Of a stretch of DNA of 64,000 nucleotides, positions 50,881 to 64,000 are shown one piece after another. The stretch spans positions 498,563,627 to 498,627,626 of the forward strand of contig CM046881.1 of NCBI GenBank assembly GCA_025667525.1. The letters are read 5' to 3'. The notes below the pieces were generated by a model. It saw only the letters and a list, made by a program, of their open reading frames with translations. It was not told the DNA's origin and ran no database searches. Positions within the stretch are counted from its first letter, which is position 1. Every line of letters starts with the position of its first letter. The stretch is from Glebionis coronaria (lineage: Eukaryota; Streptophyta; Magnoliopsida; Asterales; Asteraceae). The position numbers and the translations under genes were made by a program.

Positions 50881-51644
50881 TGTTAGACATACTTTTTGGT
50901 AAGCTGGCGCCTTTCACGTGAGTTGGACTAGATATAGACCTATTTCTATATGCATGGACTTAAGTCGTACACGCGGAATAGTCTAGATTAGATAGGCCAA
51001 TAAATACCCCCATGACTCTCCATGGGGGTGTGGAATAATAGTTGTATTTTTCATTTGTGTTGTTTCACTTGAGATAATACACACACTTTTTCTTTCACCT
51101 CTCTCTAGTTTCTCTCACAAGAACACCATAATGATTCATATGTTCTTTGATCATCCCTGACCCCCCGAACCAAGGTGGTTTTTGATACTTGCCAATTGGT
51201 ATCAGAGCTAACCGGGGGTGTTTTGTATCCATTTGTGTTCGTGTCCGTGCTTTGTGTTTGGCAAAGTATGAGCTTCAGCTAGATTTTTTATGGTTGATAT
51301 TCGTTTTTTTTGTTTCTTTTAATATGTTGAACAGATTTAACATCAGTTATTATTCTTTAAAAACAGTTCCTTGACTATCTCATTTTCTCGTTTTATATCA
51401 GTTTTTTTACTGATATTAATCCACCCACTCACAACATCACCATCGTCCTTCTTTTCCATATTTATATCTTTTTTTTGGTTAACCTTTATCAATTTTATTG
51501 TCTTTTATCAGTTTTTCATCTCTTCCTTTTTATCAATTTTTAAACATCACCCATTTTTCTAGTTTCTATCAAATCAACTTTTATCAGTTTTTTAGTTCTA
51601 TCATCTTTTTATCAGCCTTTTTAGTTAAGTGTTTAAGATATAAA
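50881..51644 (+). mobile_element. Truncated Copia-type element: LTR, PBS and leader
   Basis: An LTR-like block of 314 bp starts TGTTAGACATAC (50881) and ends ..GATACTTGCCA (51194), with a CCAATAAATACC box near 50998. The PBS TTGGTATCAGAGC (51196) is followed by about 450 bp of pyrimidine-rich leader, and then Copia element B resumes. There is no second LTR and no clear target duplication, so it is a fragment. Confidence 0.7.
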
Positions 51645-52135
51645 TTTCATTTTCACAAATTTAAAACTTGATTAGCAGGATGACCCAACCTATTATGACA
51701 AATATCTTTAGAAACATGACGTGTAAAAAAAATCACTATTATTAACCACAATATACTTGTTAACATCTTTATCAAACAAGTGTACACAAGAAAACTCACT
51801 ACCATTCCCCCAACACTTTTCCTTGTTTCAAATCGGGAATATAACACTCAGATTCATCAGAATAAACTCTCAATTTACTATCTTTATCAATCTATTAAAA
51901 TATAACAAACTAACATAGTATTCAGGCACAACCAACACATCAAATAAAATAACACCGTTAAGTTTCAAATTACCAATATGAGTAATTTTGACCAAATTCC
52001 CATTAGGATGCCCAACAGTGAGTTTTAAATCAGAAAAATCAATCAAATTAATCATATTATTAGTATTATTTATCATATGTTGGTTTCCCATAGGTCAATA
52101 ATCCAACTGAAATGATAATTAACTCCAATGACTTT
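51645..52135 (-). pseudogene. Copia element B: protease/pre-integrase remnant
   Basis: Minus-strand frames show NQHMI and DLKLTVGHPNGNLVKI followed by ILFDVLVVPEYYVSLL (51870-52091), and CHNRLGHPANQVLNL (pre-integrase domain, 51653-51847). The protease active-site context upstream of NQHM is degenerate: WIID is followed by a frame break where DSGA is expected. The homology stops near 52135. Confidence 0.8.
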
Positions 52136-54079
52136 CGCATAAGCACAACTCTACTAACTCTTGAAACCTCCTCGTGCATGTCTCGTGGTTAATTCTTTTA
52201 TCATTAGATAGCGGAGTTCTTCTTTCACCTTCTCGATCATTTTTTTTCGAACAGATAATTGATATTTAATCAAGCGATCTTATGAACTTCTTTTATCTCA
52301 ATAGGTTGAGCATAAAGAATCCACCAAGATAAATGACGAAGTGTTATCTTCTTATAGCAAGATTCACATTATAATTTCAAATACGATTAATATGATAGAA
52401 AACTGAATTGGTTCTTTCAATCCAACGGGTGATACTAATAGCATCTTTTCTTCCTTGGATATTAAAAACTAATTAGCAATAGGATCTTCTTTCGAATATT
52501 ACTTCTCATTGACAATTTGTAATTGCAGGATTGCAGCCATATTATCGTCGATCCTTCGTCAAATACTTTTAGGGTTTAGAATGAAGGGAAAGAATGTATA
52601 ATTAAGGTATACTTATATCAGAAAGCATTCACATATGTATATGGATACATATAAATGCTTATCGAACACAAGGTATATCTTTTGAGTTTATATAGGAAAC
52701 TTATTATGTTGATTATCATTCATATCCGAAGATAATAAATCAAACTATGAAATAGAATTTCAAAGTTTACAGCGGATTTATAAAGATATGACTCATACAT
52801 AATCGTAACATAATTTTTTCATGATATGGAATGGAGGAATATAACAAAAAATATAAAAATTCGTCTTATAAAACAAGCTTCTCCTTTATATATCATATAT
52901 TCTATAAAAAAATCCTTTTGAGAAACAAAACCTAGAATAGAATAACTTTAGAAAACATGGGGAGTTTCCTTAGCCTTTCTTCAAACTTGCGGGTTATGTT
53001 CAACTAATAATTCATATTATCATATAAGATAACAGAAATTCCAAAAATATATACTTTATCAAGCATATGCTTTTCCCAGAATTAACACGATTTCATTCAT
53101 AATTATTTATGAGAAAACCAAGAAATATTGATTTCTTACTTCTCAGAAATAAGTATGGAATAACAGGATTTGATGAGAAACACAACTTTTATTTATTAAC
53201 AACTTGTCTGTTTATACTTACAGGACAAGCTTCACTGTTAATATAAAAGTAAATACATAAAGTTGAAAATATTTATAACTTTTAGTCTAATGCCTTCTAT
53301 TCTTCTTCTTGAGTTCTTTGATGGCATAAAAAAGAATTCGTATATTGGATCGATGTCTAATTCGAATGTCCTCAATGATTAACTCTAGAGTAGAAATCTT
53401 TAGTCGGTCTTGAACAATTTCTTCATCGTGTATCATTTGTCTTCTCTACAACTTAGCCTTGGCTTCTTTAAAATCTTCTTCTAACGTCTCAAAATTTCAT
53501 TGTATGATTATTCGTCCTTTCCTACGTCCTTCAACTTTATCTTCAAGATCTTCTCCAAACTCTTTCAAAATCTCCTTCTAACTTCTTAAAAAGGGTAAAA
53601 CGACTTCCAGGATTTTCTGATCTTCGGATGGAATTTCTAAGGTATCATAGGGATTATTCATTGGAAGATTGGAAATATACTTAGGGAAATCATCAGGAAT
53701 ACTTGCAGAACGCTCATCTTGAGAATCCGATAAGATGAAATCATCAGGAATACTTGCAGAACGCTCATCTAGAGATGTCGATGAGTCCTAACTTATTTAT
53801 ATTACTTATATATTATATTACATACACTTAAACATAATACCATTTATATCTAAACAGAATAACCCTAATATTACTTATATCTAAGCATAATATCATTTAC
53901 GCATAAGTATAATCTTTAAACTTACACATAATTCTGGAGAGTAACAATATAGGCATTTACATCATTCTTGTAGCAGCACTGACCTTTGGCACGGAGGACT
54001 TTCTTGAAATTATTTTAAAAGTAGTTATAGTCAAGATTTTAATTCTTATTTTGTATAACCATGACTCTGAGTACCAATC
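52136..54079 (-). pseudogene. Decayed Ty3/gypsy (chromovirus-like) gag and leader
   Basis: On the minus strand at about 52140-52480, broken frames read WIERTNSVF, WWILYAQPIEIKE and FQELVELC, in the order typical of the plant chromovirus-type gag (the W(W)..AQPI region, then the FQEL region). There are many stops. The leader leads to a PBS-like TTGGTACTCAGAGTC (minus, 54063-54077). The junction with Copia element B near 52135 is abrupt, so one element was truncated by the other or by a deletion. Confidence 0.5.
53686..53771. repeat. 51-bp tandem duplication
   Basis: GAAATCATCAGGAATACTTG and the next 15 bases occur at 53686 and again at 53737. This is a 51-bp (17-codon) period inside the decayed gypsy leader/gag region. 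Confidence 0.85.
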
Positions 54080-56500
54080 CGTAACACCCCCATTTTTACC
54101 TTAACGTAGCGGAACATTGATTTGGGGTATTACTTCACAGAACACTTGTCATAATGATAGAAAACAACTCAAAAGAGTGATTTAATCAACTTTCTTTATA
54201 TATCATTTAAAACCAGAGTTTTATAATATGAGGTTCCCAACATCTAGAATAATAATTTCAAACTTGTGACTCTTCATGCCATCCTCATGCTGCTCTATGC
54301 TAATAATCTTTAATACCTGAGATATATGCTTAAAATCAACACACTAGTTGAGTGAATTCATAGGTTTGGCATCATTTTGAATACAAGATCCTTTTCCTGA
54401 GCTACGTTGTTATTCGCTCACATAAAATCATCAATTATTATTACACTAGCTCATGCACCGCTACTTGACATAAATAGAAACCAACAAATTTCCCTCATGC
54501 AGGTAGTTTTCCGGACTTCTAAGTACAACAAAATAAAGTGTATCCGTTTAGCATAGGTAGGAACATGTTGGCATTCCAGCAAGTGCGACTTGCCTAGATA
54601 GGGGATGTCAGTCCCTAAATAGTACTATTCACAATATTAGCGCTCATTTCTAGGATGTTAACGGTCACGACTAAAAAGGGACTTAACGGCAACAAGTAAA
54701 CAGTGCCAATAATCATGTCAGACAGCATACCAAAATACTTGTATTCTAGTTTAGCATATATCCCCCTCACAGATTTTAAAATAATTTATAAATTAGATCT
54801 ATTGAGGCTATGAAATCACATGGGGTCCATAAAGTCTGAGCTACAATCGAATATATTTTATTCACAGAGAACAACTTGGTCACACAAACCACAATTTGGT
54901 CTCACACAAACCTTGATTAACACATTGCGTATAGTATCAAGTCCTTGATCTTGAGTTTAATACTTTTAAGTATTAGTTATGTATTCTCTAATTAGTATTT
55001 TTTTGTAATTATAGTATCATTGTTCGAGCCATCATACTCAGAAGCCATTGTATAAACGTTTGAGGAGCGAGGGCACTTTAAATCGTAAACCCAATCACTC
55101 AGTTAGAACGTAATATCGAGATGCAACATCTTTGTACAAATATCTCTACTAACATGATACCTTCATTAATTTCTTATATATTTATTTTATCTTCTTTACT
55201 TTCAAAATTGGCAAAAATAACCCTTTTAGTTATACTTTAGCTTACTGACACTTTTAACCCCTAAAGTATATATTTTTAATACTTATACTTTAAACCCTCA
55301 AATATTAACATCGGGGTCTCAAACTTTCCAATATTTATTCTTATAGTTTTAACTTTCACAAAATGATATTTTTGGCCCAAAATGTTTATAGTTTTGTAAT
55401 TGATAGTTTTAGTCCCTATACTTGTTAAAATCACATAACAACCTCAAAAATATACCAAATGATCTAGGATTTTAGAAAAAGGTTTCAAAACATATTTATA
55501 ATCATAATAAAAACATTTATTTAGAATTATAGCTTTTGAAATGGGTTTTTGCCCATTATTTCACGTAAATTACAAAACTAGGGTTTTAAGACATCTTTAG
55601 CTTATAACTTTCATTTTAAATGATCATATAATCTAATTTCTTTTACATTATCTATCTAACATCCTATAAACATTATAACAAGTCTAACAAAGCATTATAA
55701 CAAGATCAAAGCTTAGTTAACATAGAGATTACCTAGGTAGCTCTAAAATGGCTCGTTATGGCTTCCTGTGAACACTACTTGCTTTCAAAGCTTCAAGAGC
55801 TTCAATGGCTTCCTTCTAGACCTATTTTCTGGTCTTATGAGAGTCCTAGAACTTTTGTAGAAGTAGATTTCAGAATGGGTATGGAGGTTAGGAGAAAACA
55901 GGGTACAAGTTTTTACTTAGGGAATTCGCCTCTATTTATAGTGTATCCAACACTTAGGCTCCAATTTTGGCCTTGAAACGTGTAATATGGATAGGTTAGT
56001 GACTAAGGGAAGCTAGGAAAGATCTATGCAAGTTTGTAGAGTCTAAGAATAAAATATCTAAGTCTTAAGGTCTATGTTAAGCCACAAATTTTAATCATAA
56101 GAATGGTGATGTTTCATCTACAAGTAGGTGATTCACCTACTTGGAAAATATCTTAAAATATCCCAAAATATCTGGCATATATTTTAATTTAGGAGGTAAT
56201 GAGTTTAAATGGGTTTTTGGAGGGAAAAACCTAGTCGGGTTCAATTCTAGGGCTTGTAACTTTGTAACTTTGTAATTCTTGTAATTAAGGGTTTATAAAT
56301 GTAGTTAGTGATGGATTAGGGTGTAATTAGGGTTATACATTGTAATTAAGAAGTTTGGGTCTTTGGTTTGAAGTTTAACAAAGGTTTAAAGTGAAACTGG
56401 AAAGAAAACCTAGGCGGGTTAGGGTTTCTAATGATCTAGGGCTAAATCCTTGTTAAATCTATTATTCTTGATTAAGCTACTGATTTAAACTCAATTTATA
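54080..56500 (-). mobile_element. Probable LTR of the decayed gypsy element (outer end unknown)
   Basis: It abuts the PBS-like site with GGGGTGTTACGG on the minus strand, a common gypsy LTR end. A TATAAATA box on the minus strand (55933-55940) is placed as an LTR promoter would be. I could not find the outer end, a second LTR or a target duplication; the right border is a guess. No host gene is seen. Confidence 0.35.
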
Positions 56501-57540
56501 CATCCTATATTGTCTTCAATTTGTTCATGAAATCTCTACATTGATTTTACTAAGTTATTCTAAGTAAACATGTCTAAAGAGTGAAAATACCTATTTTGAC
56601 ATAATTTACAAGTCATGCATTGAAATCTTGTACCTTGTGCTTTAGGGTACTTGTAAATTTTCTTAATATAATCTTATAACCTTAATGTAACGATATAAGT
56701 GTTTGTAGACTTGTCCTAAAAGACTACGCATTGATTATAAGTGAAATGCTCAATATAAGGGTTTTAAGGTCACTAATCCTAATGACTTTCTATCTTTGAT
56801 AATTAGTGTTCATATCATCATGTACACTTATTATAGGGCTTATATGTTATGTTTATAACTTCTAAGGATTCTACATTCTTAGTTTAAGGGTTTGTATAGG
56901 GCAATCATAATCTAGGTATAGTTAAGTGGACTTAAGATCATATGCTTTGATAACTTGTACATTGCGCTTAAGTAACTTTTAAGTTAACTTGAAATAACTG
57001 TATTATCTTAATATGATACTAAGTTGAGTTTTATAATTATTTGCAAAAGATTAGACCCTAATTCAATGTGAAATGGATTTTAGGTGCTAATCTAGGTTAC
57101 TAGGTCTTATACTTGTAATTAGCTTTATATTAGTGAATATTTATGATAGATTATAATTAGTATATTGTATTTGATGTTTGTATATAGATATTATTTAGTT
57201 ATATTGCTTGAACCATTGTTTACCAAAGATTTCTAGGTGATGATCTAGACTATTATGTACATTTACTTGTACTTAGCTTTGTATAGTTTGTTAATACCAT
57301 TCTTAAACAATATTATGCCTTCAAATGATAGTTTACAATTTGTTTATAATCCTTGATTACTTATTAATATATGTTATATATTCATAGTTTACTATTTTTT
57401 AGTTTACAACTCATTTAGAGGGATTCTAGGGTTTCTAAGGGAATTTAGGGCATTATAGTTATATATTTGAGATGTTCTTGTCAATATTGAACTCATTAGA
57501 TTACTTTTAGAACTTAGACTTGATATATATACATTGTATT
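56501..57540. other. Intergenic, no gene seen
   Basis: AT-rich with no recognisable gene or repeat end. Confidence 0.45.
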
Positions 57541-58473
57541 TTTAACATATAGTAATATGTTGAAGTGGCAGTACAGGTTGTGAGAACCAATTCATCTTAT
57601 CAAGTAAGAAATAAAAGCAAAAATTTCCAGTCAAATCTTCATATTCATATAATCATAGCACATAGCATAGATGTGAAATTTATGGGTTGTCATAGAAGTC
57701 AAACACCCCTCTTACCGCAGAAACTCGTTTTCTATTCACATATTATTTTTTTCTCAAATGGTTGTCTAATCCTTATCCTTAACAGTTCAGCATATAAAGA
57801 CATGTTAATCTATTCTTGCATTAGTTTCTCTCATATATATATACCTTACAAGTGTTACGATTGTTGTAATAATTTTGCTTAGGTACGCTCTGTCTATATA
57901 CAGGAGCTCTTGGGTTGCTACATCTGATATCGTGCAACAAAATATATGTACAAGTATGTTGAACAACTGTTTGCTACTTTGCTGCAATATAGCAAAATGC
58001 CTTAAACATGAGTACTTAAAACTTTTATTAACATGGTGGTATTTTAATCTTTTTACGGATGTATGATGTGCTTTGAATTTTTGTTTGTAGGCTCCCTTTT
58101 GTTTATGTTGTACACGCCAAAATAGATTGGAACTTTTGAAATGTTATCAATGAGTCACATATTAATTCTACATAGTGGTCTTCGCTAAATTCCGGTGACC
58201 AATGTTCTGGTAACCCACTTTAAGAGTAGTATGAGTCATGAAGGGGAGCATATCCGAAGAACCAATAGTATGCAGTCGTCTGTTGGTACAAAAGTTTTGA
58301 AAGGTACGGTGTGGATTGCGTATTTGAAACTGCTTATTTCAACAAGTAAACAAGCTTCATGATCTAAGTCTGTTTGGACATCGCTTGTTAGTGTAAATAG
58401 TTAAATTCGACCAGCGCACCTTGTTACAAACATTAACACAAGCATCGCGACGAAACGCGGGTACTAATCCTAG
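57541..58473 (+). mobile_element. Helitron 3' end with exon-like pieces
   Basis: The stretch ends CGCGACGAAACGCGGGTACT..CCTAG at 58473 followed by T, with a GC-rich hairpin-like block before CTAG as in Helitron 3' ends. Upstream are two exon-like pieces with splice signals: one ending TTCATCTTATCAA|GTAAG at about 57601 and one after TTGCTTAG at about 57882. They may be captured gene fragments, but I cannot identify them. The 5' end of the element was not found, so the start given is arbitrary. Confidence 0.4.
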
Positions 58474-58789
58474 TTAACAAGAAAGACAGTTTATGTTTTC
58501 GTATTTTTTATGTTTTACCTTTTGATTTATTAAAATTTAAAATTTTTGTTTTTTATTTTATAATTCTATTATCTAAACAAATTAAAAAAATTAAAAAAAC
58601 AATAGAAAAATTTTAAAAAATTAAGTGATTTTATTTCTAGAAAAAAAAGATATAAGTAACCGATCATTAACATAATTGGCAGTGTTATCTCGTTATTTTT
58701 GTGACCTTAAGCAATAATTAAAAAAAAACTTTTTTACGCGTTAAATAAATAAAAAGTTATATTTAAAATTATATAACTCATATTGGGAT
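58474..58789. other. AT-rich spacer
   Basis: No feature recognised. Confidence 0.4.
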
Positions 58790-59000
58790 GACTAGTATTT
58801 GTCTTTTCTTTCCCTGTGTGGTATTTCTAAAGAATAAAATTAGATCCACACCTAATTTATACAAAAAAATTTCACACCTTTATGTGTCAAACAATTAGTG
58901 ATGGTAAAAATAGGAAAGAGAAAATGTGAAAGATGATAATTGGTAAAACTAACATGCATATGTGTAGTATTTATGTGAGTTAAGAATGGATATAGGCTAT

Positions 59001-59051
59001 CTTTTAGAAATGAGAAATGCTATATCATATACGATTTCTCATTTCTAAAAG
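59001..59051. repeat. Perfect 18-bp inverted repeat
   Basis: CTTTTAGAAATGAGAAAT (59001-59018) and its exact reverse complement (59034-59051) are separated by 15 bp. It lies in a roughly 250-bp insertion not seen in unit 1 and is probably the core of a small MITE. Confidence 0.8.
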
Positions 59052-59425
59052 AGCTATTCATGGTTTAGTTTGCCGCCTATTTTATCACATAGAAAAAAAA
59101 TTACCAAATAGGTGCAGGTGTACAACTTTTTGTTAAATACGACTCTATCTTTATATCCGTTAATTCCGTTGGGTTAGTCACTACCAACTACCTACGACAT
59201 ACGTGTGCTCTTTGACTCATTTGCTCAAATCAATGGTTCACAACAATTTACAAACCGAAGATACCAGAACAAAAGACACGTGGCGTAAATTAAATAACTG
59301 AAGTAACTACTTTTGTAGAAAGTACTAGCTACATTTGGACGGTTCAAGTTAACTAATTAAAAGATTCCACCATCATCTTAAGTAAAAATTACTGGAATCA
59401 CGAAACCGACCTTTTTTAATTAGTA

Positions 59426-59792
59426 TGTTGGGTTTAATCGGTTATCCGTCGGGGTTCACGTATGTATTGCTAGAGTTTAGCTTAATAAATCTTTGGTTTC
59501 ATTTTCTACGTATGCATGGAATTGGTAATATTGTTTTGACCGAGTTCTATGGATACTATACGTGAGGAGAGTGGTCCTGTTCTTTAGGTAGGGCAGTTAG
59601 TTAGTCTTCCTTATTTCATGTTCCACCTAGCTCACTTTAGAATATATATATATATATATGTGGCGTATGACATGTATAATTCTGTAATCAGTTTCCTTTA
59701 TATTAATAATGCATCTATTGAAAACCAATAGTGCCGTTTTGATTGATGTGTTCGGGTTGTGTGAGTCCGGGGTGAAGGGACTGATTCCAACA
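59426..59792. mobile_element. Solo LTR, 367 bp
   Basis: It starts TGTTGGGTTTAATCGG and ends ..CTGATTCCAACA, with TGTTGG/CCAACA inverted ends. The 5-bp TAGTA is duplicated at 59421-59425 and 59793-59797. Units 1 and 2 have the uninterrupted site (TTAGTAGGTCCTAG). No internal region remains, as after LTR-LTR recombination. Confidence 0.9.
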
Positions 59793-60174
59793 TAGTAGGT
59801 CATACGAAGGTTCTTGTTGTTTCTTCATTGACAAGTTTTAAATAGATAAGTCGGCAAGTCTATTATGTAAGTCGAAATTTTACCCAAATTCTGGATAACA
59901 TAAAATAATAGTGATAGTTCATGAAACGCAAGGCTGTGCTAAAACGATGACATAAGTATATCCAACTAATATTTGATACCAACATTTCATGTGTTTTCTA
60001 TGTCTTTTACGATCAGAATGTGTCCCGTTATATCTCTTTAGTTGCCATGTGTTTGACCCCAAATTTAGTAGAAACATTTAACATCATAAACGTCGTCAAT
60101 TTAGATAACTCGGGTAAGACATCAGTTTCTGGTGGTTGGATCAACACATTACGCAAGAGTTAATTACATATATA

Positions 60175-60669
60175 CTAGCATGGTACCCGTGCAATACAGC
60201 GACGAATACGTGATAACTATTTTTTAGCAAACAAATGTTACATTTTAACTTATCAAATATATATTCAAAGTAAAAAAAATCAAATCAAATTAAAATAAAC
60301 TCAGTATCATTGAAAAGTTTAAAATTTAACAAAAAATATATTAAAATGGATATTAAATTAAAAAGCACGAAATTTTAAAAAATATGACAGAAATTAAATT
60401 ATAAAAAAAAAAAATAAATAAAAAGATATTTTAATTTAAAAGTAAAGCTTTTTTAAATAGTTTATTACAAATGTTGTTACAAAGTTTGTTTCAAAAAATG
60501 AATTGATGAGATTAATTTATCAAATATAATCTAATGGCTTAAATATAACATTCTTATATTAATTTTTGCTTGAAGTTAGGTTTGTTAATTTTAAGTTCGG
60601 AATTAAGATCAAAGTTAGGTTTGGAGTTAGCCTCTTTATATATAAATAGTATAGAAGTATAGATATAGA
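60175..60669 (-). mobile_element. Short non-autonomous Helitron
   Basis: On the minus strand it starts TCTATATCTATACTTC (from 60669) and ends GCACGGGTACCATGCTAG (to 60175), followed by T. It lies in a site that is continuous in units 1 and 2 (CATATATAACGTTTGA). No target duplication is seen, as expected. It is related to the copy at 626-1048. Confidence 0.7.
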
Positions 60670-60723
60670 TAACGTTTGAGAACTAAAACTGAACGTAAAT
60701 AAATTCATTCATCCCATTTGTTT

Positions 60724-62170
<1,447 letters not shown>

Positions 62171-62524
62171 AAAAATATATTATGAATCTCTAATATATAA
62201 CGTTGGAACGATTTATGGACATGCATACATCAAAAGATTATCCACTTACCATCTACATATAAACATCATAATTACAATCCCATTCATATTTTGCTGGTAA
62301 CCCTAATATTCAAAGTTACAATCCCACACCCAAAAACCGAAAATTACTTCGGAAAAAATGAAAATAAATCCCACTTCACTATATATTGCTTCTAATGATC
62401 GTCACTAGTTCTCTCAAAACTCCAAAAACACACGAGTTAAAGAAGGTTATAGTAAAGAAGGAAAAAAACTTAGCATATATACATATAACGGATGATATTT
62501 ATTTTATCCATCATTAACCATAGG

Positions 62525-63635
62525 TTATGCTGCTGATGGGGCAGTCACGTAGCGACTGCCCTTCTTAGAAACTACGTGCGCTGGTTTATCCAACATCATG
62601 ATTGGCATCGAGTCACCACGGATTTTCCAGTAATCCAAGGACTCATCGTTGTAAATGTCCCACCACTTTTTCACCAACATCTTAATATCTTCCCGGTCCA
62701 TATTCTCTTCTTTGCCAGTGTACCTCCAAGGCTTAGACCCATCGACACAATAATGCACCACTTTAACCTTTTCAAGGTCAAAGTTCTCGGGGTGACGCCA
62801 AAGCATTGCCAAGATCAAGTTGTATTCCGTAGGGATAGGCTTGTATATGTCTCTGAAAAACATGTTCAAGAATTCTTGTTCCGCAAATAGTGTTGGTGGA
62901 GTTTTCTTTACTGAATCAAGGAGCTCGTAGTAGGTTGAGAGACTTGGCTCGTAAACAAACATACCCGCGTTGAAGTAGAGCGCGGGTTTTGGGCCAAGTT
63001 TCTTTTCTGGCCATTGGACCTTTTCGGGTGATTGTTGGCAATACCCGATTTGGTATTGTGGACTGTTTCTCCAATTTCGCTCACAGAAACAGTCCATGAC
63101 TGCGTAGAAAAAGCCGTCTGGCATGTCAAAGAGATGATCAATGTTGTCAAACACTTGTATGTCCCCATCTAAATATATCATCTTGCTATACTCTACAAAC
63201 TGCAAAATTACGTTTAAAAGTTAGTAATTGGATTGAAATACCCTAGCTCGAAATCTGTAGACATAATTAAAACACAAGGGAAAAACAAGGACATATAATT
63301 ACCTCCCATATACGTAGCTTGGAGTAATTAATGACATAATACGCCATAGCAAACTGAGTCTGGTTTTCGGGTGGGTACAAAGGTTCGATCTCTCGAATAA
63401 TGCATCCTTGTGACAACAATTTCTTACGATGGTCCATCGGAACATCGGGAAGTATGGCTACCACAAGAGGGTAGACGGACTTGGCCTTACGTAAGACCTT
63501 GGCTAGAGCGACGACACCTTTCCAGTAGTCGCCGACTCCAGCCAAGAACGTGACATATGCACGTTTAGGCAAGGTTTTCGCTTTCACTAGAGCAGAAGTG
63601 ATCGTACTGGAATCGTTGTTTGCAACTGGAGCCAT
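62525..63635 (-). CDS. GolS: Galactinol synthase (GolS3), open but with odd substitutions
   Basis: It has the same structure and length as GolS1: exon 1 63303-63635 (111 codons), exon 2 62525-63199, 335 residues, intact GT/AG. The start MAPVAN is chosen by paralogy; upstream in-frame methionines belong to leader or transposon sequence. The DxD motif (YLDGDIQVFD), FNAGMFVYEP and terminal APSAA are kept. Two substitutions stand out in otherwise invariant positions of the array: residue 34 in LAGVGDYWKG (Asp in GolS1 and 2) and residue 47 in LAKVLRK (Gly in GolS1 and 2). Both become Val in the N-terminal nucleotide-sugar region, so activity may be reduced. A CACTA terminus begins 79 bp upstream of the ATG, between it and the expected TATA position. 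Confidence 0.9.
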
Positions 63636-63713
63636 GGTAAGTGTAATTGTTCGGATGTGATCGAGGTTACTTTTGTTGTTTGTAGGTGTTTTTATAAGTT
63701 GTTTGTTGGTGAT

Positions 63714-64000
63714 CACTACAACAATCCAGCCTTTCCCCATCGGGGTTTTCCCCAGCGACATCATGTCGCTGGGGAAACGACGCTAAACGACAAAATCTGT
63801 CTGACGTGGCAAACTTGCTCGTAACAATTTTGACCAAAAAATAAAGGAAAGTTTCCCCAGCGACATGTCACTGGGGAAACGTTGACTGAATTTTGACCAA
63901 ACTATTTCACAAAAATGCAAGCGGGAGATTAACCCGCCAACTTTTCCCCAGCGACATGTCGCTGGGGAAACTTTCTTTCACGTCTAATCCAAGTGATTAG
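63714..64000. mobile_element. CACTA transposon terminus (runs off the window)
   Basis: CACTACAACAATCCAGCC starts at 63714, right where the GolS3 promoter diverges from GolS1 and GolS2 (after GTTTGTTGGTGAT). Behind it a palindromic motif, CCCCAGCGACATGTCGCTGG or close variants, recurs at about 63750, 63855 and 63946. These resemble the subterminal repeats that bind TnpA-type proteins. The body and other end lie outside the window. Confidence 0.85.

Overview
This is plant nuclear DNA: AT-rich, with GT/AG-spliced genes, TATA boxes and dense nested transposons. The gene content and element types suit a eudicot. My impression from the style of the LTR and CACTA elements is Asteraceae, but nothing here proves a species.

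The backbone is a tandem array of three galactinol synthase (GolS) genes, all on the minus strand, each carried in a repeated unit with shared flanks. Unit 1 (about 2760-6845) is compact and holds GolS1, an intact two-exon, 335-residue gene with TATA, DRE-type and ABRE-type cores. Unit 2 starts at about 6846 and ends at about 38882. Roughly 18 kb of nested transposons (8379 to about 26640) and a 10.2 kb Athila-type Ty3/gypsy element (27250-37431) have blown it apart. Its gene, GolS2, is a pseudogene with three independent lesions: a 13-bp deletion, a nonsense codon and loss of a catalytic DxD aspartate. Unit 3 (about 58790-63713) holds GolS3, which is open but has two odd valine substitutions. 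A CACTA transposon sits between its expected TATA box and its start codon.

Region by region: 1-2760 holds a Helitron, a palindromic repeat and an hAT MITE. 8379-10642 is a Copia 3' end (LTR, RNase H, RT) with an hAT MITE inside. From 10643 comes a CACTA-type end with a reversed LTR-plus-PBS fragment nested in it, a SINE-like head, a broken Glu/Arg-rich gene (13350-13937) and a spliced minus-strand gene (15050-18029). That last gene's repeated phase-1 exons are interleaved with two large inverted repeats. 18590-19900 is a degenerate telomere-like array. About 20930-26430 is a second CACTA-type region carrying spliced fragments of an unidentified gene, a small non-autonomous LTR element with exact 429-bp LTRs, and an 895-bp hAT element. 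Between units 2 and 3 (about 38883-58790) lies a decayed Copia element. Into its integrase an 8.1 kb LTR element without pol but with its own 505-codon Cys-rich ORF has inserted. This is followed by a decayed chromovirus-like gypsy fragment and a Helitron end. Unit 3 also contains a solo LTR, a Helitron and a pseudogene of ketol-acid reductoisomerase.

Functionally, the only metabolic theme is raffinose-family oligosaccharide synthesis (GolS). Almost everything else is mobile DNA whose nesting order can be read from target-site duplications. The most unusual items are the hairpin-laden gene at 15-18 kb, the pol-less LTR element that shares priming and 3' motifs with the neighbouring Athila element, and the three different fates of one duplicated GolS gene.
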